From: Rhizobiales bacterium 63-22
GTDB lineage: Bacteria; Pseudomonadota; Alphaproteobacteria; Rhizobiales; Rhizobiaceae
DNA: 64,000 nt
Direction of reading: 5' to 3'
Assembly: GCA_001898995.1 (NCBI GenBank)
Contig: MKVZ01000017.1
Location: 565,560-629,559 of the forward strand
A program made the translations under genes and the position numbers. The notes below the pieces were generated by a model that was given only the letters and a program-made list of their open reading frames with translations, was not told the DNA's origin and made no database searches. Every line of letters starts with the position of its first letter. Position 1 is the first letter of the stretch. Shown here one piece after another: positions 27,739 through 37,863 of the stretch.

Positions 27739-28184
27739 GCCTTGCGCTCCCAGCGCCGGTCGGGCGTCTGCTGCCAATAGGTCAATTCGTGATTCTCTTC
27801 CTTGAAGGCCTTCCATTGCCCGCGCGCAACGTCAAGCTGGTCCTGATCGTGGCCGTCGAACATCACCACGATCCGCTCGTAATCGCCCGCCCGATCCAGT
27901 TGCGCGCCTTCCACCAGAAAGCGCACCGTGGCGCCGTTCGGATTGGCCTGCGTCGTGGTGATGAGCACCGGCTGGCGTTCGGGATGCGGCTCCTTGTCCG
28001 TGCCGTGCGCGACGAAGGACGCATCGGAAAAGGTCCAGAGCAAGCTGTCGAGCGCGTCACGCCTTTCCTCGCTGACGGTCTGGACGCCCGCGCGCCAGCC
28101 GCGCGCCAGCGATCGCTCGACAAGGCCCGGCAGGGCTTCGTCGAGCGTCGATTCGGTCAGGTGGTAGAAAAGGATTTCCGCCAT
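27735..28184 (-). CDS. holC: DNA polymerase III subunit chi
   Basis: This 149-residue protein starts MAEILFYHLTESTLDEALP. It has WTFSDASFVAHG and the C-terminal ERIVVMFDGHDQDQLDVAR typical of HolC. Chi links the clamp-loader complex to single-strand DNA-binding protein. It follows pepA by seven bases, the same pairing as in E. coli (pepA-holC). Its stop overlaps the next gene by four bases. Confidence 0.92.
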   Translation of the reverse strand: MAEILFYHLTESTLDEALPGLVERSLARGWRAGVQTVSEERRDALDSLLWTFSDASFVAHGTDKEPHPERQPVLITTTQANPNGATVRFLVEGAQLDRAGDYERIVVMFDGHDQDQLDVARGQWKAFKEENHELTYWQQTPDRRWERKA

Positions 28185-28191
28185 CGGGCCT

Positions 28192-29685
28192 TCAGCTTTC
28201 GAAATGATCGCGCACGAGGCGGTCGAGCAGGCGCACGCCGAAGCCCGAGGCCCAGCTCTGGCTGTATTCGTTGGTGGGCGATTCCATCGCGGTGCCGGCG
28301 ATGTCGAGATGCGCCCACGGCGTCTCGCCGACGAAGCGTTTCAGGAACTGCGCCGCCGTGATCGAGCCGCCATAGCGCCCCGCGCTGTTCTTCATGTCGG
28401 CGAAGCGCGAATCGATCATCTTGTCGTATTCGGGTCCGAGCGGCAGCCGCCAGAGCTTCTCGCCGCTGGACTGGCCGGCATCGTAAAGCTGGTCGGCCAG
28501 TTCGTCGTCATTGCAGAAAAGGCCAGCATGATACTGGCCGAGCGCCACCATGACCGCCCCGGTAAGGGTGGCGAGGTTGATCATGAAGCGCGGCTTGAAA
28601 CGCTCGTTGGTGTAATGCAGCGCATCGGCCAGAACCAGCCTCCCCTCCGCATCGGTGTTGATGACCTCGATGGTCTGGCCCGACATGGAGGTGACGATAT
28701 CGCCGGGGCGCTGCGCATTGCCGTCCGGCATATTCTCGACCAGCCCGATGACGCCGACGGCGTTGACTTTCGCCTTGCGGCCGGCCAGCGCGCGCATCAG
28801 TCCCGTCACCGCCGCCGCGCCGCCCATGTCGCCCTTCATGGCTTCCATATTGGCGGCGGGCTTGATGGAAATGCCGCCCGTATCGAAGACCACGCCCTTG
28901 CCGACGAAGGCGACCGGCTTTTCCTTCCCCTTGGCCCCGTGCCATTCCATGACGACGAGGCGCGGCGGGCGCACCGAGCCCTGCGCGACGCCGAGCAGCG
29001 CGCCCATGCCCAGCTTCCTCATCTCCTTCTCACCCAGAATCTCGACCTTTACGCCCAGTTTTTCCAGCTTTTCCGCCTCGGCGGCAAATTCGACCGGGCC
29101 GAGCACATTGGCCGGCTCGTTGACCAGATCGCGGGCCTGAACAACGCCGTCCGCCACCGCTTCGGCCACGTCGAAGGCCTTCTTCGCCGCTGCCGGGTCG
29201 GCGACGCAGAGCCTGACCTTCGCGGCATGTTTCGGCTCGCCGTTCTCTTCCTTCTTCTGCGTCCTGTAGCGGTCGAAGGCGTAGGAACGCAGGATCATGC
29301 CGAGCGCGAAATCGGCGGCCTCGTCGCCCGCGACCGTCGCCTCCGGCAAGGCGAGCGTGACGGTGGCGCGTTCCGAGCGACCGATCCGCGAAAAGGCAGC
29401 GCCGCCGATCTTCACCCAGTCGTCATTGCCGAGCCTGCCCGGATCGCCGACACCGACCAGAACGATCTTCTCCACGCCGTGCGCCGCAGTGCCGATCGCC
29501 TCCGCCGTCTTGCCGAGCGCGCCTGTGAAGCCGGAAATCTGCGCGATCCGCGCAATCCTGTCGCCGCCGCCGACAGCCTGCCCCGCTTCTTCCGCGAAAG
29601 CGCCGCCTTTTGCGACCAGAACGATCGCGACACCTTTTTCCGGCGTCTCGAAATCACCGAAAGAGATCGTAGGACGTTTAGACAT
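28192..29685 (-). CDS. pepA: Leucyl aminopeptidase (M17 family)
   Basis: This 497-residue protein carries the M17 signature NTDAEGRL near residue 345. The metal-binding Lys/Asp segments [15 protein letters not shown] and [12 protein letters not shown] are present. It is a cytosolic dizinc or dimanganese exopeptidase that removes N-terminal residues. It heads the pepA-holC cluster and is divergent from lptF. Confidence 0.95.
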   Translation of the reverse strand: MSKRPTISFGDFETPEKGVAIVLVAKGGAFAEEAGQAVGGGDRIARIAQISGFTGALGKTAEAIGTAAHGVEKIVLVGVGDPGRLGNDDWVKIGGAAFSRIGRSERATVTLALPEATVAGDEAADFALGMILRSYAFDRYRTQKKEENGEPKHAAKVRLCVADPAAAKKAFDVAEAVADGVVQARDLVNEPANVLGPVEFAAEAEKLEKLGVKVEILGEKEMRKLGMGALLGVAQGSVRPPRLVVMEWHGAKGKEKPVAFVGKGVVFDTGGISIKPAANMEAMKGDMGGAAAVTGLMRALAGRKAKVNAVGVIGLVENMPDGNAQRPGDIVTSMSGQTIEVINTDAEGRLVLADALHYTNERFKPRFMINLATLTGAVMVALGQYHAGLFCNDDELADQLYDAGQSSGEKLWRLPLGPEYDKMIDSRFADMKNSAGRYGGSITAAQFLKRFVGETPWAHLDIAGTAMESPTNEYSQSWASGFGVRLLDRLVRDHFES

Positions 29686-30039
29686 GACTGCTCCAGATTA
29701 TGCCAATGATCGAACCGTTGTAGGGACGTCGCGGACGCGCCACGTTTTCCGTCCCTCATGTGAGCCGAATATGGCGAAACGGCAAGAGGCGAAGCCGCAT
29801 GGCCATGATTTATGTCGCAATTCGGTCACGGTCGCCCGCTCAGATGCAAAAACCGGTTGCCTCCGGCCTCGCGATCCTTTTAACACGCCTAGCGACAGCG
29901 CCCGGATTTTAGTAGTCTGTTAACCGCATTCATTGGGGCAATCTTAGCCAAGCGGCTTTAGGGTCAGAGAACAATTATGGGTACGCGACCCCTTTCCGGG
30001 GCAGGCCCTTTCAACGGAAGCGGGACGTAAACTCCACCT
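29686..30039. other. Divergent promoter region between pepA and lptF
   Basis: No gene is supported in these 354 bases. The lptF side is locally less GC-rich (TTTTAACACG near 29878 and GTTAACCGCATTC near 29920) and probably holds the promoter for the lptF-rsmA run. Short complementary tracts near 29980-30005 (GGGT...ACCC, CCCC...GGGG) could fold in the leader. No known riboswitch is recognised. Confidence 0.45.
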
Positions 30040-31248
30040 ATGCGATTGATAGAGTTATACATCCTGCGCCGTGTGGCGATCATGTTCCTCGCGGTGCTAG
30101 GGGCCGCGGTGGGCATTACATGGACGGTGCAGGTGCTGCAGCGCATCAACTTCCTGACCACGTCCGGCCAAACCTTCCAGACGATCGTGCAGTTCAGTTC
30201 GCTGCTCATACCCTCCGCCATTCCGCTGGTGATGCCCTTCGCGCTCATCATAGCCATCACGCAGACGCTCTCTACGATGAACCAGGATTCGGAACTGGTC
30301 GTCATCAATGCGTCGGGCGCTCCGCGCGGCGTGGTGATGCGCCCGATCCTGCTCCTTGCCGCGTTGGTCTCCATCACCTCCTTCATCGTCGCCAACTATG
30401 TGGATCCCTATGCGCGCATGAACATGCGCGCCATGATCGCCAATGCCAGCGCCGACCTGATGAACGTCATCATTCAGGAAGGCTCCTTCCGCAAGCTCGC
30501 CGACAATCTCTATATCCAGGTGGCGGAACGGCGCCCGGACGGCACCATCGGCGGCCTGTTCATCGCCGATTCGCGTGATCCCACGCTCGATCTCATCTAT
30601 TACGCGGCCGACGGCGCGGTCGCGACGTCGCCCACCGGCGAAATGCTGCTGATGCACAATGGCGAGGTGCAGCGCCGCAACGTCGCCGACGGCACGGTCT
30701 CGATCATCAAGTTCAATTCCTATGCCTTCGACCTGAGCCAGTTCGCTTCCGCCGGCGACGACTTTGTCATCTATGCCAAGGACCGGCCCCTGTCCTACCT
30801 GATGCATCCCGACCCGAACGATCCCATCCTGCAAACGCGGCCGCTCACCTATCGCGCGGAACTGAACCGCCGCTTATCGCAGTGGCTCTATCCGATCGTC
30901 TTCGCGATGATCGCGCTGGCCTTCGCCGGCGACGCGCGCTCGCATCGAGAGGCCCGCGTCTCGGCCTCCTTCTCGGCGATCACGACCGCGCTTCTGGTCT
31001 ACTGGATCGGCTATTTCGCCTCCGACCGCGCCGACAGGGACGCATCTTACATGACCGTCATGTATCTGGTGCCGCTTGCGGTGATCGCCGTGACCGGATT
31101 CGCGCTCCTGACCGGGCGGCGCATCGGCATGCCCGACAAATGGAGCGACCGCATCCTGGACGGCTTCGGCCATCTGAGGCTGACATTCTCCAACCTCTAT
31201 GCCCGCGTGACCGGAAAGCCCGACGGCAAGGCAGGAGGGCGCGCATGA
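30040..31248 (+). CDS. lptF: LPS export ABC transporter permease LptF
   Basis: This 402-residue inner-membrane protein begins MRLIELYILRRVAIMFLAVLG, a typical LptF start. Three N-terminal helices, a periplasmic jelly-roll domain (about 125-275) and three C-terminal helices are visible. With LptG and LptB2 it extracts LPS from the inner membrane. It overlaps lptG by four bases. Confidence 0.93.
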   Translation: MRLIELYILRRVAIMFLAVLGAAVGITWTVQVLQRINFLTTSGQTFQTIVQFSSLLIPSAIPLVMPFALIIAITQTLSTMNQDSELVVINASGAPRGVVMRPILLLAALVSITSFIVANYVDPYARMNMRAMIANASADLMNVIIQEGSFRKLADNLYIQVAERRPDGTIGGLFIADSRDPTLDLIYYAADGAVATSPTGEMLLMHNGEVQRRNVADGTVSIIKFNSYAFDLSQFASAGDDFVIYAKDRPLSYLMHPDPNDPILQTRPLTYRAELNRRLSQWLYPIVFAMIALAFAGDARSHREARVSASFSAITTALLVYWIGYFASDRADRDASYMTVMYLVPLAVIAVTGFALLTGRRIGMPDKWSDRILDGFGHLRLTFSNLYARVTGKPDGKAGGRA

Positions 31249-32333
31249 TCGGCTGGACGCTGGGGCGCTATTTCTTCACGCGCTACGTGCAGATCACCCT
31301 CTATTTCCTGCTGGGCATCTTCGCGCTGGCGATGCTGCTCGACTTCACCGAAAACGCGAGCAGGCTCGCCAACCTGCCGGGCTATTCGGTTCTCGCCGCC
31401 TTCGGCATTTCGGCCATGCGCGTGCCCTTCATCATGCAGCAGATGATCCCCTTCGTCGCGCTGTTTTCGGCCATGGCCACGCTGATCTCGCTCAACCGCA
31501 AATACGAGCTGGTGGTGGCGCGCTCCGTCGGCGTCTCGGCGTGGCAGTTCCTGCTTCCGGCCTGCCTCGGCGCCTTCCTTCTGGGCCTCGCCACGATCTT
31601 CGTCCTCAATCCGCTCGCCGCCTATGGCTACTCAAGGGCCGACGAGATCACCGCCATGTGGAAGAACGGAAAGGTGACGGACGTCTCCGCGCTGCGCGAA
31701 CCATGGCTGCGCCAGAAGACCGACGAGGGCGAGACCATCATCGGCGCGAAGAGCATCCTCGACCGGGGCACGACGCTCTCCGACGCGACCTTCATCACCT
31801 TCGATTCGCATGAGAACATCAAGGATCGTTACGACGCCCGTACCGCCCGGCTCAAGGACGGCTATTGGGAACTCATCGATGTGACACGCTTCGCGCGCGG
31901 CCAGGAGCCGCAGAAGATGGCCACCTTCCGCATCGCCACGCAGTTGCGGCCGGAATATGTGGAGGAGCAGCTCGCCTCGCCGGAGACGATCCCCTTCACT
32001 CAGCTTCGCCACAAGATCGCCGTGGCGCGCTCCTTTGGTTATTCGGCAAACGCGTTCGACATGCAATATCAGTCGCTTCTGGCATTGCCGGTGCTGCTGA
32101 TGGCGATGACGCTCATTGCTGCAACAGTGTCGTTGAAATTTGTGCGGTTTGGCCAGTCCGGGGCAATGATTCTGGGTGGCGTTATCGCCGGCTTCATGCT
32201 TTATGTCGTTTCGGTTCTGGTCAGGGCGTTCGGCAATGCGGGATTCGTCCCGCCTTTCGTCGCCGCATGGGTTCCGGTGTTGATTGCGACATTTTTCGGT
32301 GTCTCCTTTTTATTGCACAAGGAGGATGGTTAG
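31245..32333 (+). CDS. lptG: LPS export ABC transporter permease LptG
   Basis: This 362-residue protein starts MIGWTLGRYFFTRYVQ and has the same helix/jelly-roll/helix plan as LptF. The end segment FVPPFVAAWVPVLIATFFGVSFLL is typical of LptG. The ATG lies inside the lptF stop (ATGA), and the stop TAG shares one base with the GTG of lptD, so three LPS-export genes are translationally linked. Confidence 0.93.
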   Translation: MIGWTLGRYFFTRYVQITLYFLLGIFALAMLLDFTENASRLANLPGYSVLAAFGISAMRVPFIMQQMIPFVALFSAMATLISLNRKYELVVARSVGVSAWQFLLPACLGAFLLGLATIFVLNPLAAYGYSRADEITAMWKNGKVTDVSALREPWLRQKTDEGETIIGAKSILDRGTTLSDATFITFDSHENIKDRYDARTARLKDGYWELIDVTRFARGQEPQKMATFRIATQLRPEYVEEQLASPETIPFTQLRHKIAVARSFGYSANAFDMQYQSLLALPVLLMAMTLIAATVSLKFVRFGQSGAMILGGVIAGFMLYVVSVLVRAFGNAGFVPPFVAAWVPVLIATFFGVSFLLHKEDG

Positions 32334-34741
32334 TGGGTTTGAGTAACGCCCGCATGGTATTGCGCCGGTCGTTTCCGCGTCTTTCACGCGGGACTGCCTT
32401 GGCGTGCATCCTTGCCTCATCTTTCGTTTCCGTCGCAACATTGCCTTCTTCCACCTTCGCGCAGGCGCAGGATGAGAACAGTGTCATAGCTGCCAAATAC
32501 AAGACCGATCCCAATGCGCGCATGCTGCTTCAGGCCGACGAGCTCGTCTATGACCGCGATACGCATACCGTCACCGCCCAGGGCAAGGTGCGCATCGAAT
32601 ATGACGGCAACCGTCTCGTCGCCGATCAGGTAACCTACGACCAGCAGACCCGCCGCATGACGGCGACTGGCAATGTCGAGATCGTCGAACGCGACGGCAA
32701 CAAGATCTATTCCGACCATGTGGATGTCACCGACAGTTTCCGCGACGGCTTCGTGAACGGCCTGCGCGTCGAGACGACGGACAATACACGTTTCGCCGCC
32801 GAAAGCGCCGAACGCAGCAACGGCGAGATCACCACTTTCAACAACGGCGTCTACACCGCCTGCCTGCCCTGTATGAAGCATCCGGACAAGCCGTTGATCT
32901 GGCAGATCAAGGCGCGCAAGATCATCTGGAACAGCGCCACCAAGCGCGTACGCTTCGAACGCGGCCAGTTCGAAATGTTCGGCATGCCGCTCGCATGGTT
33001 CCCCGCCTTCGAGATGGCCGACCCGACGGTAAAGCGCAAGAGCGGCTTCCTGTTCCCCGGCTTCGGCTACAAGGACAAGCTCGGCTTCGGCGTCACCGAG
33101 TCCTATTTCTGGGCGCTCGCGCCGAATTACGACCTCACTCTCTCGGAGACGGGCTATACCAAGCAGGGCTTCCTCACCGAGGCCGAATGGCGCCACCGTC
33201 TCGAAAACGGCGAATACAACCTGCGCATTGCCGGCATGCATCAGATGAAACCGGAGGCGTTCGACGATAACACCATCGACCGCGAGAAGAACAATCGCGG
33301 CATGGTGGCGTCGAAGGGCCATTTCGACATCAATTCGCGCTGGAAATTCGGCTGGGACGTCATGGCCGAAAGCGACCATAACTTCGCCCGCACCTACGGC
33401 ATCAAGGGTTATTCCGGCCAGACGCAGGTTTCCAACGTCTATCTGCGCGGCGTCGCCAACCGCAATTATTTCGACCTGAATTTCTACCGCTTCAACGTGC
33501 AGGAATCGTATCCCGACATTGATCTGTACAAAGACGTCGAGATGCACTCCAAGCAACCCTGGGTGCTGCCGAGCATCGATTATTCCTATACGGCGCCGGA
33601 GCCGGTCTATGGCGGCGAGCTGACCTTCAACAGCAATCTTCAGGTTCTCTACCGGCAGCATGAGGATTTTACATCCGCGGTCTACAAGAATGGAAACCTC
33701 AGCGGTCTCTATCCCCGCATTCCCGGCTTCGCCGGCACCGATGCCCGCCTGACCAGCGAGGCGGAGTGGAAGCGTACCTTCATCACGCCCTCCGGCCTCG
33801 TCATCACGCCGCTCTTCGCGTTGCGCGGGGACGCCATCGGCAACAACATGGATTTCAGTGCGACGTCGGCCTCCGCATATACGGATGCGCTCGTACGCTC
33901 CGAGGCCCTGCGCGCCATGGCGACGGCCGGGCTGGAACTGCGCTGGCCGATCCTGTTCTCGACCACCAGCGCGACGCATATCATCGAGCCGATGGCGCAG
34001 CTTTTCGTCCGCAATAACGAGCGTTACGCGGGCCAGCTTCCAAACGAGGACGCGCAGAGCTTCGTGTTCGACGCGACGAACCTGTTCTCGCGCGACAAGT
34101 TTTCCGGCTATGACCGTGTGGAAGGCGGCACGCGCGCCAATCTCGGCGTGCGCTATTCCGGCAGCTTCAACAATAGCGACTGGTCGCTCTACGGTCTTGC
34201 CGGCCAATCCTTCCAGCTCGGCGGCCTGAACTCCTTCGCGACGAGCGATTTCGTCAATGTGGGCGCGGATTCCGGTCTCGAGGATGCCCGTTCCGACTAT
34301 GTGGCGATGATCGGTGCGTCCAACTCGAAGGGCTTCGCGGTGGCGGCGCGCGGTCGTTTCGACAAGGACAGCTTCTCGGTCCGGCGCGGCGAAGTCGAAG
34401 CGCAGCAGAACTGGAAGAAGCTGTCGCTTTCGGCGCAATACGCCTATATCACGCCGCAGCCGGCCTATGGTTTCGTGAACCTGCGTCAGGAAGTGACGGG
34501 TTCGGCCACGCTGCGTTTCGACAACCATTGGCGCGTCTTCGGATCGAGCACCTATGACCTCGTTTCGAACACGCTGGTGCGTGCGTCGTCTGGCCTTGCC
34601 TATGACGACGAATGCTTCACCTATCAGATGGCCTATATCCAGACGCGCAACCCCGGTGAGAACCAGGCATCGCATACCATCGGCTTCAATATTTCGTTGC
34701 GCACGCTGGGCGATATCGGCAGCGGCAACAAGTCTTTCTGA
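32333..34741 (+). CDS. lptD: LPS assembly protein LptD
   Basis: From the GTG at 32333 (AAGGAGGATGGTTA upstream) this protein has 802 residues. A signal peptide ends near residue 48 (STFAQA). An OstA-type N-terminal jelly-roll follows (ADELVYDRDTHTVTAQGKV), then the large C-terminal beta-barrel. Cysteines near CLPCM and DDECF could form the inter-domain disulfide. LptD inserts LPS into the outer leaflet of the outer membrane. An ATG seven codons later is the alternative start. Confidence 0.94.
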   Translation: MGLSNARMVLRRSFPRLSRGTALACILASSFVSVATLPSSTFAQAQDENSVIAAKYKTDPNARMLLQADELVYDRDTHTVTAQGKVRIEYDGNRLVADQVTYDQQTRRMTATGNVEIVERDGNKIYSDHVDVTDSFRDGFVNGLRVETTDNTRFAAESAERSNGEITTFNNGVYTACLPCMKHPDKPLIWQIKARKIIWNSATKRVRFERGQFEMFGMPLAWFPAFEMADPTVKRKSGFLFPGFGYKDKLGFGVTESYFWALAPNYDLTLSETGYTKQGFLTEAEWRHRLENGEYNLRIAGMHQMKPEAFDDNTIDREKNNRGMVASKGHFDINSRWKFGWDVMAESDHNFARTYGIKGYSGQTQVSNVYLRGVANRNYFDLNFYRFNVQESYPDIDLYKDVEMHSKQPWVLPSIDYSYTAPEPVYGGELTFNSNLQVLYRQHEDFTSAVYKNGNLSGLYPRIPGFAGTDARLTSEAEWKRTFITPSGLVITPLFALRGDAIGNNMDFSATSASAYTDALVRSEALRAMATAGLELRWPILFSTTSATHIIEPMAQLFVRNNERYAGQLPNEDAQSFVFDATNLFSRDKFSGYDRVEGGTRANLGVRYSGSFNNSDWSLYGLAGQSFQLGGLNSFATSDFVNVGADSGLEDARSDYVAMIGASNSKGFAVAARGRFDKDSFSVRRGEVEAQQNWKKLSLSAQYAYITPQPAYGFVNLRQEVTGSATLRFDNHWRVFGSSTYDLVSNTLVRASSGLAYDDECFTYQMAYIQTRNPGENQASHTIGFNISLRTLGDIGSGNKSF

Positions 34742-34965
34742 AATCGCGGGGCCGAAGACGGACTTCCGTCTCCGGCCTCATCCGGGCGGCAAATGTCGTA
34801 GCCAGACTACCAAGGTCATTGTTTCGCCGCACTGGCTCCTCTATACAGGCATGGTTAGGCGTGGTTTGCGGTGTTTCCCTTTTGACGGGAATATCGCAAT
34901 CCGGGCGGGAGACGCACTCGGTGGAAGTTTCCATCCGCCGGCGGCAGGGAAATCAGGAACACAGG

Positions 34966-35928
34966 ATGATGCTTGCAAGACCTCTTTTCGCTTCCATACT
35001 GGGTGCGGCCGTTTGCCTTACCGCACTTGGTTCGGTCGCACTCCCGACACCGGCGCTTGCCGCCGGAGGTTCGGAGGTCAGGATCGTCGTGTCGGGCAAC
35101 GTCATCACCAATGACGATATCCAGCATCGTATCGCGTTCCTGAAGCTGCAGCGCAAGCGCGGCAACCTCACCCAGATGGCGCGGCAGGAACTGACGGACG
35201 AAATGCTGAAGCGCATCGAGATGAAGACGCGCGGCGTCAATATCTCCGATGAGGAAGTGAACAAGGCCTATGCCGGCTTCGCCGCGCGCAACAAGATGAG
35301 CGTCGCCCAGCTCAACATGGTGATGAACAAGTCAGGCGTGACGCCGGAGCATTTCAAGAAATATATCATGGTTCAGATGGGCTGGGGGCGTCTGGTCAGC
35401 TCGCGCTTCCGTACGAACGGCATGCTGAGCATGCAGGATACCGTGCAGCGCATGCTGAAGGACGGCGGCAAGAAGCCGGTGGCCACCGAATACCAGCTCC
35501 AGCAGGTGATCTTCGTCGTGCCTGCCGCGAAGCGGACGCCGGCCCTGATGGCCAAGCGCCGCGCACAGGCCAACGCCCTGCGTTCCAAGTTCCAGAATTG
35601 CGACGCCACCCGCCAGCAGGCCCTCGGCATCATCGACGTGACCGTGCGCGATCTCGGGCGCATCCTCGAACTGGAATTGCCGCCTGAATGGTCCAAGGAC
35701 GTGAAAGCTGCCGGCGTGGGCCACACCACACCGCCCCACGACACCGAAAGGGGCGTGGAATATATCGAGGTCTGCTCCGCGCGGCAGGTTTCCGATGATC
35801 GTGTCGCCCAACTCGTTTTTTCCACCGAGGGAGCCGACTCGCCGCAAGGCCGGGAAAAGAAGGCTGACGAATTGAGCAAGAAATATCTGGAAGAGCTTCG
35901 CCAGAAGGCCAAGATCGTCAACCGTTAG
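34966..35928 (+). CDS. surA: SurA-like periplasmic chaperone
   Basis: From [10 protein letters not shown] (ACAGG upstream) the 320-residue protein has a signal peptide ending near LAAGG. A SurA N-terminal chaperone domain (about 40-180) is followed by one degenerate parvulin-like segment in which the usual GGDLG motif is replaced by VRDLGRI. E. coli SurA is about 430 residues with two parvulin domains, so catalytic proline isomerase activity is doubtful here. Its place between lptD and pdxA matches the E. coli lptD-surA-pdxA-rsmA order and supports the call. Confidence 0.87.
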   Translation: MMLARPLFASILGAAVCLTALGSVALPTPALAAGGSEVRIVVSGNVITNDDIQHRIAFLKLQRKRGNLTQMARQELTDEMLKRIEMKTRGVNISDEEVNKAYAGFAARNKMSVAQLNMVMNKSGVTPEHFKKYIMVQMGWGRLVSSRFRTNGMLSMQDTVQRMLKDGGKKPVATEYQLQQVIFVVPAAKRTPALMAKRRAQANALRSKFQNCDATRQQALGIIDVTVRDLGRILELELPPEWSKDVKAAGVGHTTPPHDTERGVEYIEVCSARQVSDDRVAQLVFSTEGADSPQGREKKADELSKKYLEELRQKAKIVNR

Positions 35929-35939
35929 GATTTCCCGCA

Positions 35940-36989
35940 TTGGCACGCCCGCAGTCCGTTCCTCCGCTCGCCCTCACCATCGGCGATCCATCGGGTATCG
36001 GTGCGGATGTGACGCTGTCGGCATGGTTGCGGCGGGAAGAACTGTCTCTGCCGCCCTTCCTCCTTCTCGCCGATCCGGTGCAAGTCTGTGCGCGGGCGCG
36101 CCATCTGGGGCTGACGATCGATCATGAGATCGTAGACGATCCTGCAGCGGCCGGCGAAATCTTTGCGCGCGCCCTCCCCGTCCTGCCGCTCGACAGCCGC
36201 CATGTCGAAAGCCCCGGCCGGCCGCTGGCCGAAAACGCCGCCGGCATTGTCGAGGCCATCGAGCGTGCGGTAGCGCTGACATTTGACGGCAGGACGTCCG
36301 CCGTCGTCACTTGTCCCATCGCCAAGAAGCCGCTCTATGAGGCCGGTTTCCGCCATCCTGGCCATACCGAATTTCTGGCCGAGCTTGCCGAAAGGCATAC
36401 CGGCCGCACACTGACGCCGGTGATGATGCTTGCCGGGCCGCAATTGCGCGCCGTGCCGGTCACGATCCATATCCCGCTCTCGGAAGTGCCGCGTCGTCTC
36501 ACCACCGAGGCGGTGCTGACGGTCTCGCGTATCACAGCCCACGAACTCCGCAGCCGCTTCGGCATCGCCGCGCCGCGGCTTGCCGTCTCCGGTCTGAACC
36601 CCCATGCCGGCGAAGGCGGCGCGCTGGGCAAGGAAGATGCAGCGATCATCCAGCCGGCAATCGAACAATTGCGACGCGAAAGCATCGATGCGCGCGGTCC
36701 CCTGCCCGCCGACACCATGTTCCACCCCCAGGCGCGCGCCACCTATGATGCCGCCATCTGCATGTATCACGATCAGGCGCTCATTCCCGCCAAGGCGCTC
36801 GCCTTCGACGAAACGGTGAATGTCACGTTGGGCCTGCCCTTTATCCGCACCTCGCCCGACCACGGCACTGCCTTCGACATCGCCGGGCGCGGCATCGCGC
36901 GGCCGGACAGTCTGATCGCCGCGCTGCGGCTGGCGTACGACCTTGCCGCCAACCAGCGCACCGCGAAAGCCGGACACGAAAAAGCATGA
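35940..36989 (+). CDS. pdxA: 4-hydroxythreonine-4-phosphate dehydrogenase
   Basis: This 349-residue enzyme of pyridoxal 5'-phosphate synthesis has the N-terminal [12 protein letters not shown]. Metal-ligand histidines lie in GHTEFLAEL and in [11 protein letters not shown], and [13 protein letters not shown] is near the end. It appears to start at TTG (35940), eleven bases after the surA stop. The last codons overlap the rsmA start (ATGA). All active-site segments are intact. Confidence 0.94.
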   Translation: MARPQSVPPLALTIGDPSGIGADVTLSAWLRREELSLPPFLLLADPVQVCARARHLGLTIDHEIVDDPAAAGEIFARALPVLPLDSRHVESPGRPLAENAAGIVEAIERAVALTFDGRTSAVVTCPIAKKPLYEAGFRHPGHTEFLAELAERHTGRTLTPVMMLAGPQLRAVPVTIHIPLSEVPRRLTTEAVLTVSRITAHELRSRFGIAAPRLAVSGLNPHAGEGGALGKEDAAIIQPAIEQLRRESIDARGPLPADTMFHPQARATYDAAICMYHDQALIPAKALAFDETVNVTLGLPFIRTSPDHGTAFDIAGRGIARPDSLIAALRLAYDLAANQRTAKAGHEKA

Positions 36990-37813
36990 GCATCGATGGA
37001 CTGCCTCCGCTGCGCGAGGTCATCGAGCGGCATGGCCTGATGCCGAAGAAATCCCTCGGGCAGAACTTCCTGTTCGACCTCAACCTGACATCGAAAATCG
37101 CCCGGCAGGCAGGCGATCTGCGCGACCAGCCAGTGATCGAGGTCGGCCCCGGTCCCGGCGGACTGACGCGTGCGCTGCTGGCGCAGGGCGCTTTGGTGAC
37201 GGCCATCGAGCGCGACGAGCGCTGCCTCGATGCGCTGGCCGAAATCGGCGCGCATTATCCCGGTCGCCTCAGCGTCATCGCAGGCGATGCGCTGGATCAA
37301 GATTTCAGGACGCTTTTTCCGAACGACCCCAAGCCGCGCATCGTGGCGAACCTGCCCTATAATGTCGGCACCCAACTGCTCCTGAACTGGCTGCTCACCG
37401 AACCATGGCCGCCCTTCTATGCCTCGATGACGCTGATGTTCCAGCGTGAGGTGGCCGAACGCATCGTGGCCGCGCCGGACAGCGACCATTACGGGCGTCT
37501 TGGCGTGCTCGCCGGCTGGCGGACCCACGCGAAAATCGCTTTCGACGTGCCGCCGCAGGCTTTCACGCCGCCGCCCAAGGTCGTGTCCTCCGTGGTGCAT
37601 ATCGTGCCGCGCGAAGCGCCGCTTGCCTGCGCCGCGGATGCGCTCGGCCGCGTCACGCAGGCAGCCTTCGGCCAGCGGCGCAAGATGCTGCGGCAGAGCC
37701 TCAAACCCGTCGGTGGCGCGGCACTGCTCGAAAAGACCGGCATAGACGGCACCCGCCGCGCCGAGACGCTCGGCGTGGAGGAATTCGTCGCGCTCGCCAA
37801 CGCGCTTTCGTAA
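36986..37813 (+). CDS. rsmA: 16S rRNA (adenine1518-N6/adenine1519-N6)-dimethyltransferase
   Basis: This 275-residue KsgA family protein has [11 protein letters not shown], the SAM-binding [10 protein letters not shown] and the catalytic NLPYNVG. It dimethylates two adjacent adenines near the 3' end of 16S rRNA during 30S maturation. It is the last gene of the plus-strand envelope run and faces the M23 peptidase gene. Confidence 0.95.
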   Translation: MSIDGLPPLREVIERHGLMPKKSLGQNFLFDLNLTSKIARQAGDLRDQPVIEVGPGPGGLTRALLAQGALVTAIERDERCLDALAEIGAHYPGRLSVIAGDALDQDFRTLFPNDPKPRIVANLPYNVGTQLLLNWLLTEPWPPFYASMTLMFQREVAERIVAAPDSDHYGRLGVLAGWRTHAKIAFDVPPQAFTPPPKVVSSVVHIVPREAPLACAADALGRVTQAAFGQRRKMLRQSLKPVGGAALLEKTGIDGTRRAETLGVEEFVALANALS

Positions 37814-37863
37814 CCCAGCGAAACCCTTGCCCGTTACGCGGCAGCTTGCGCAGGAAAGCGGAA

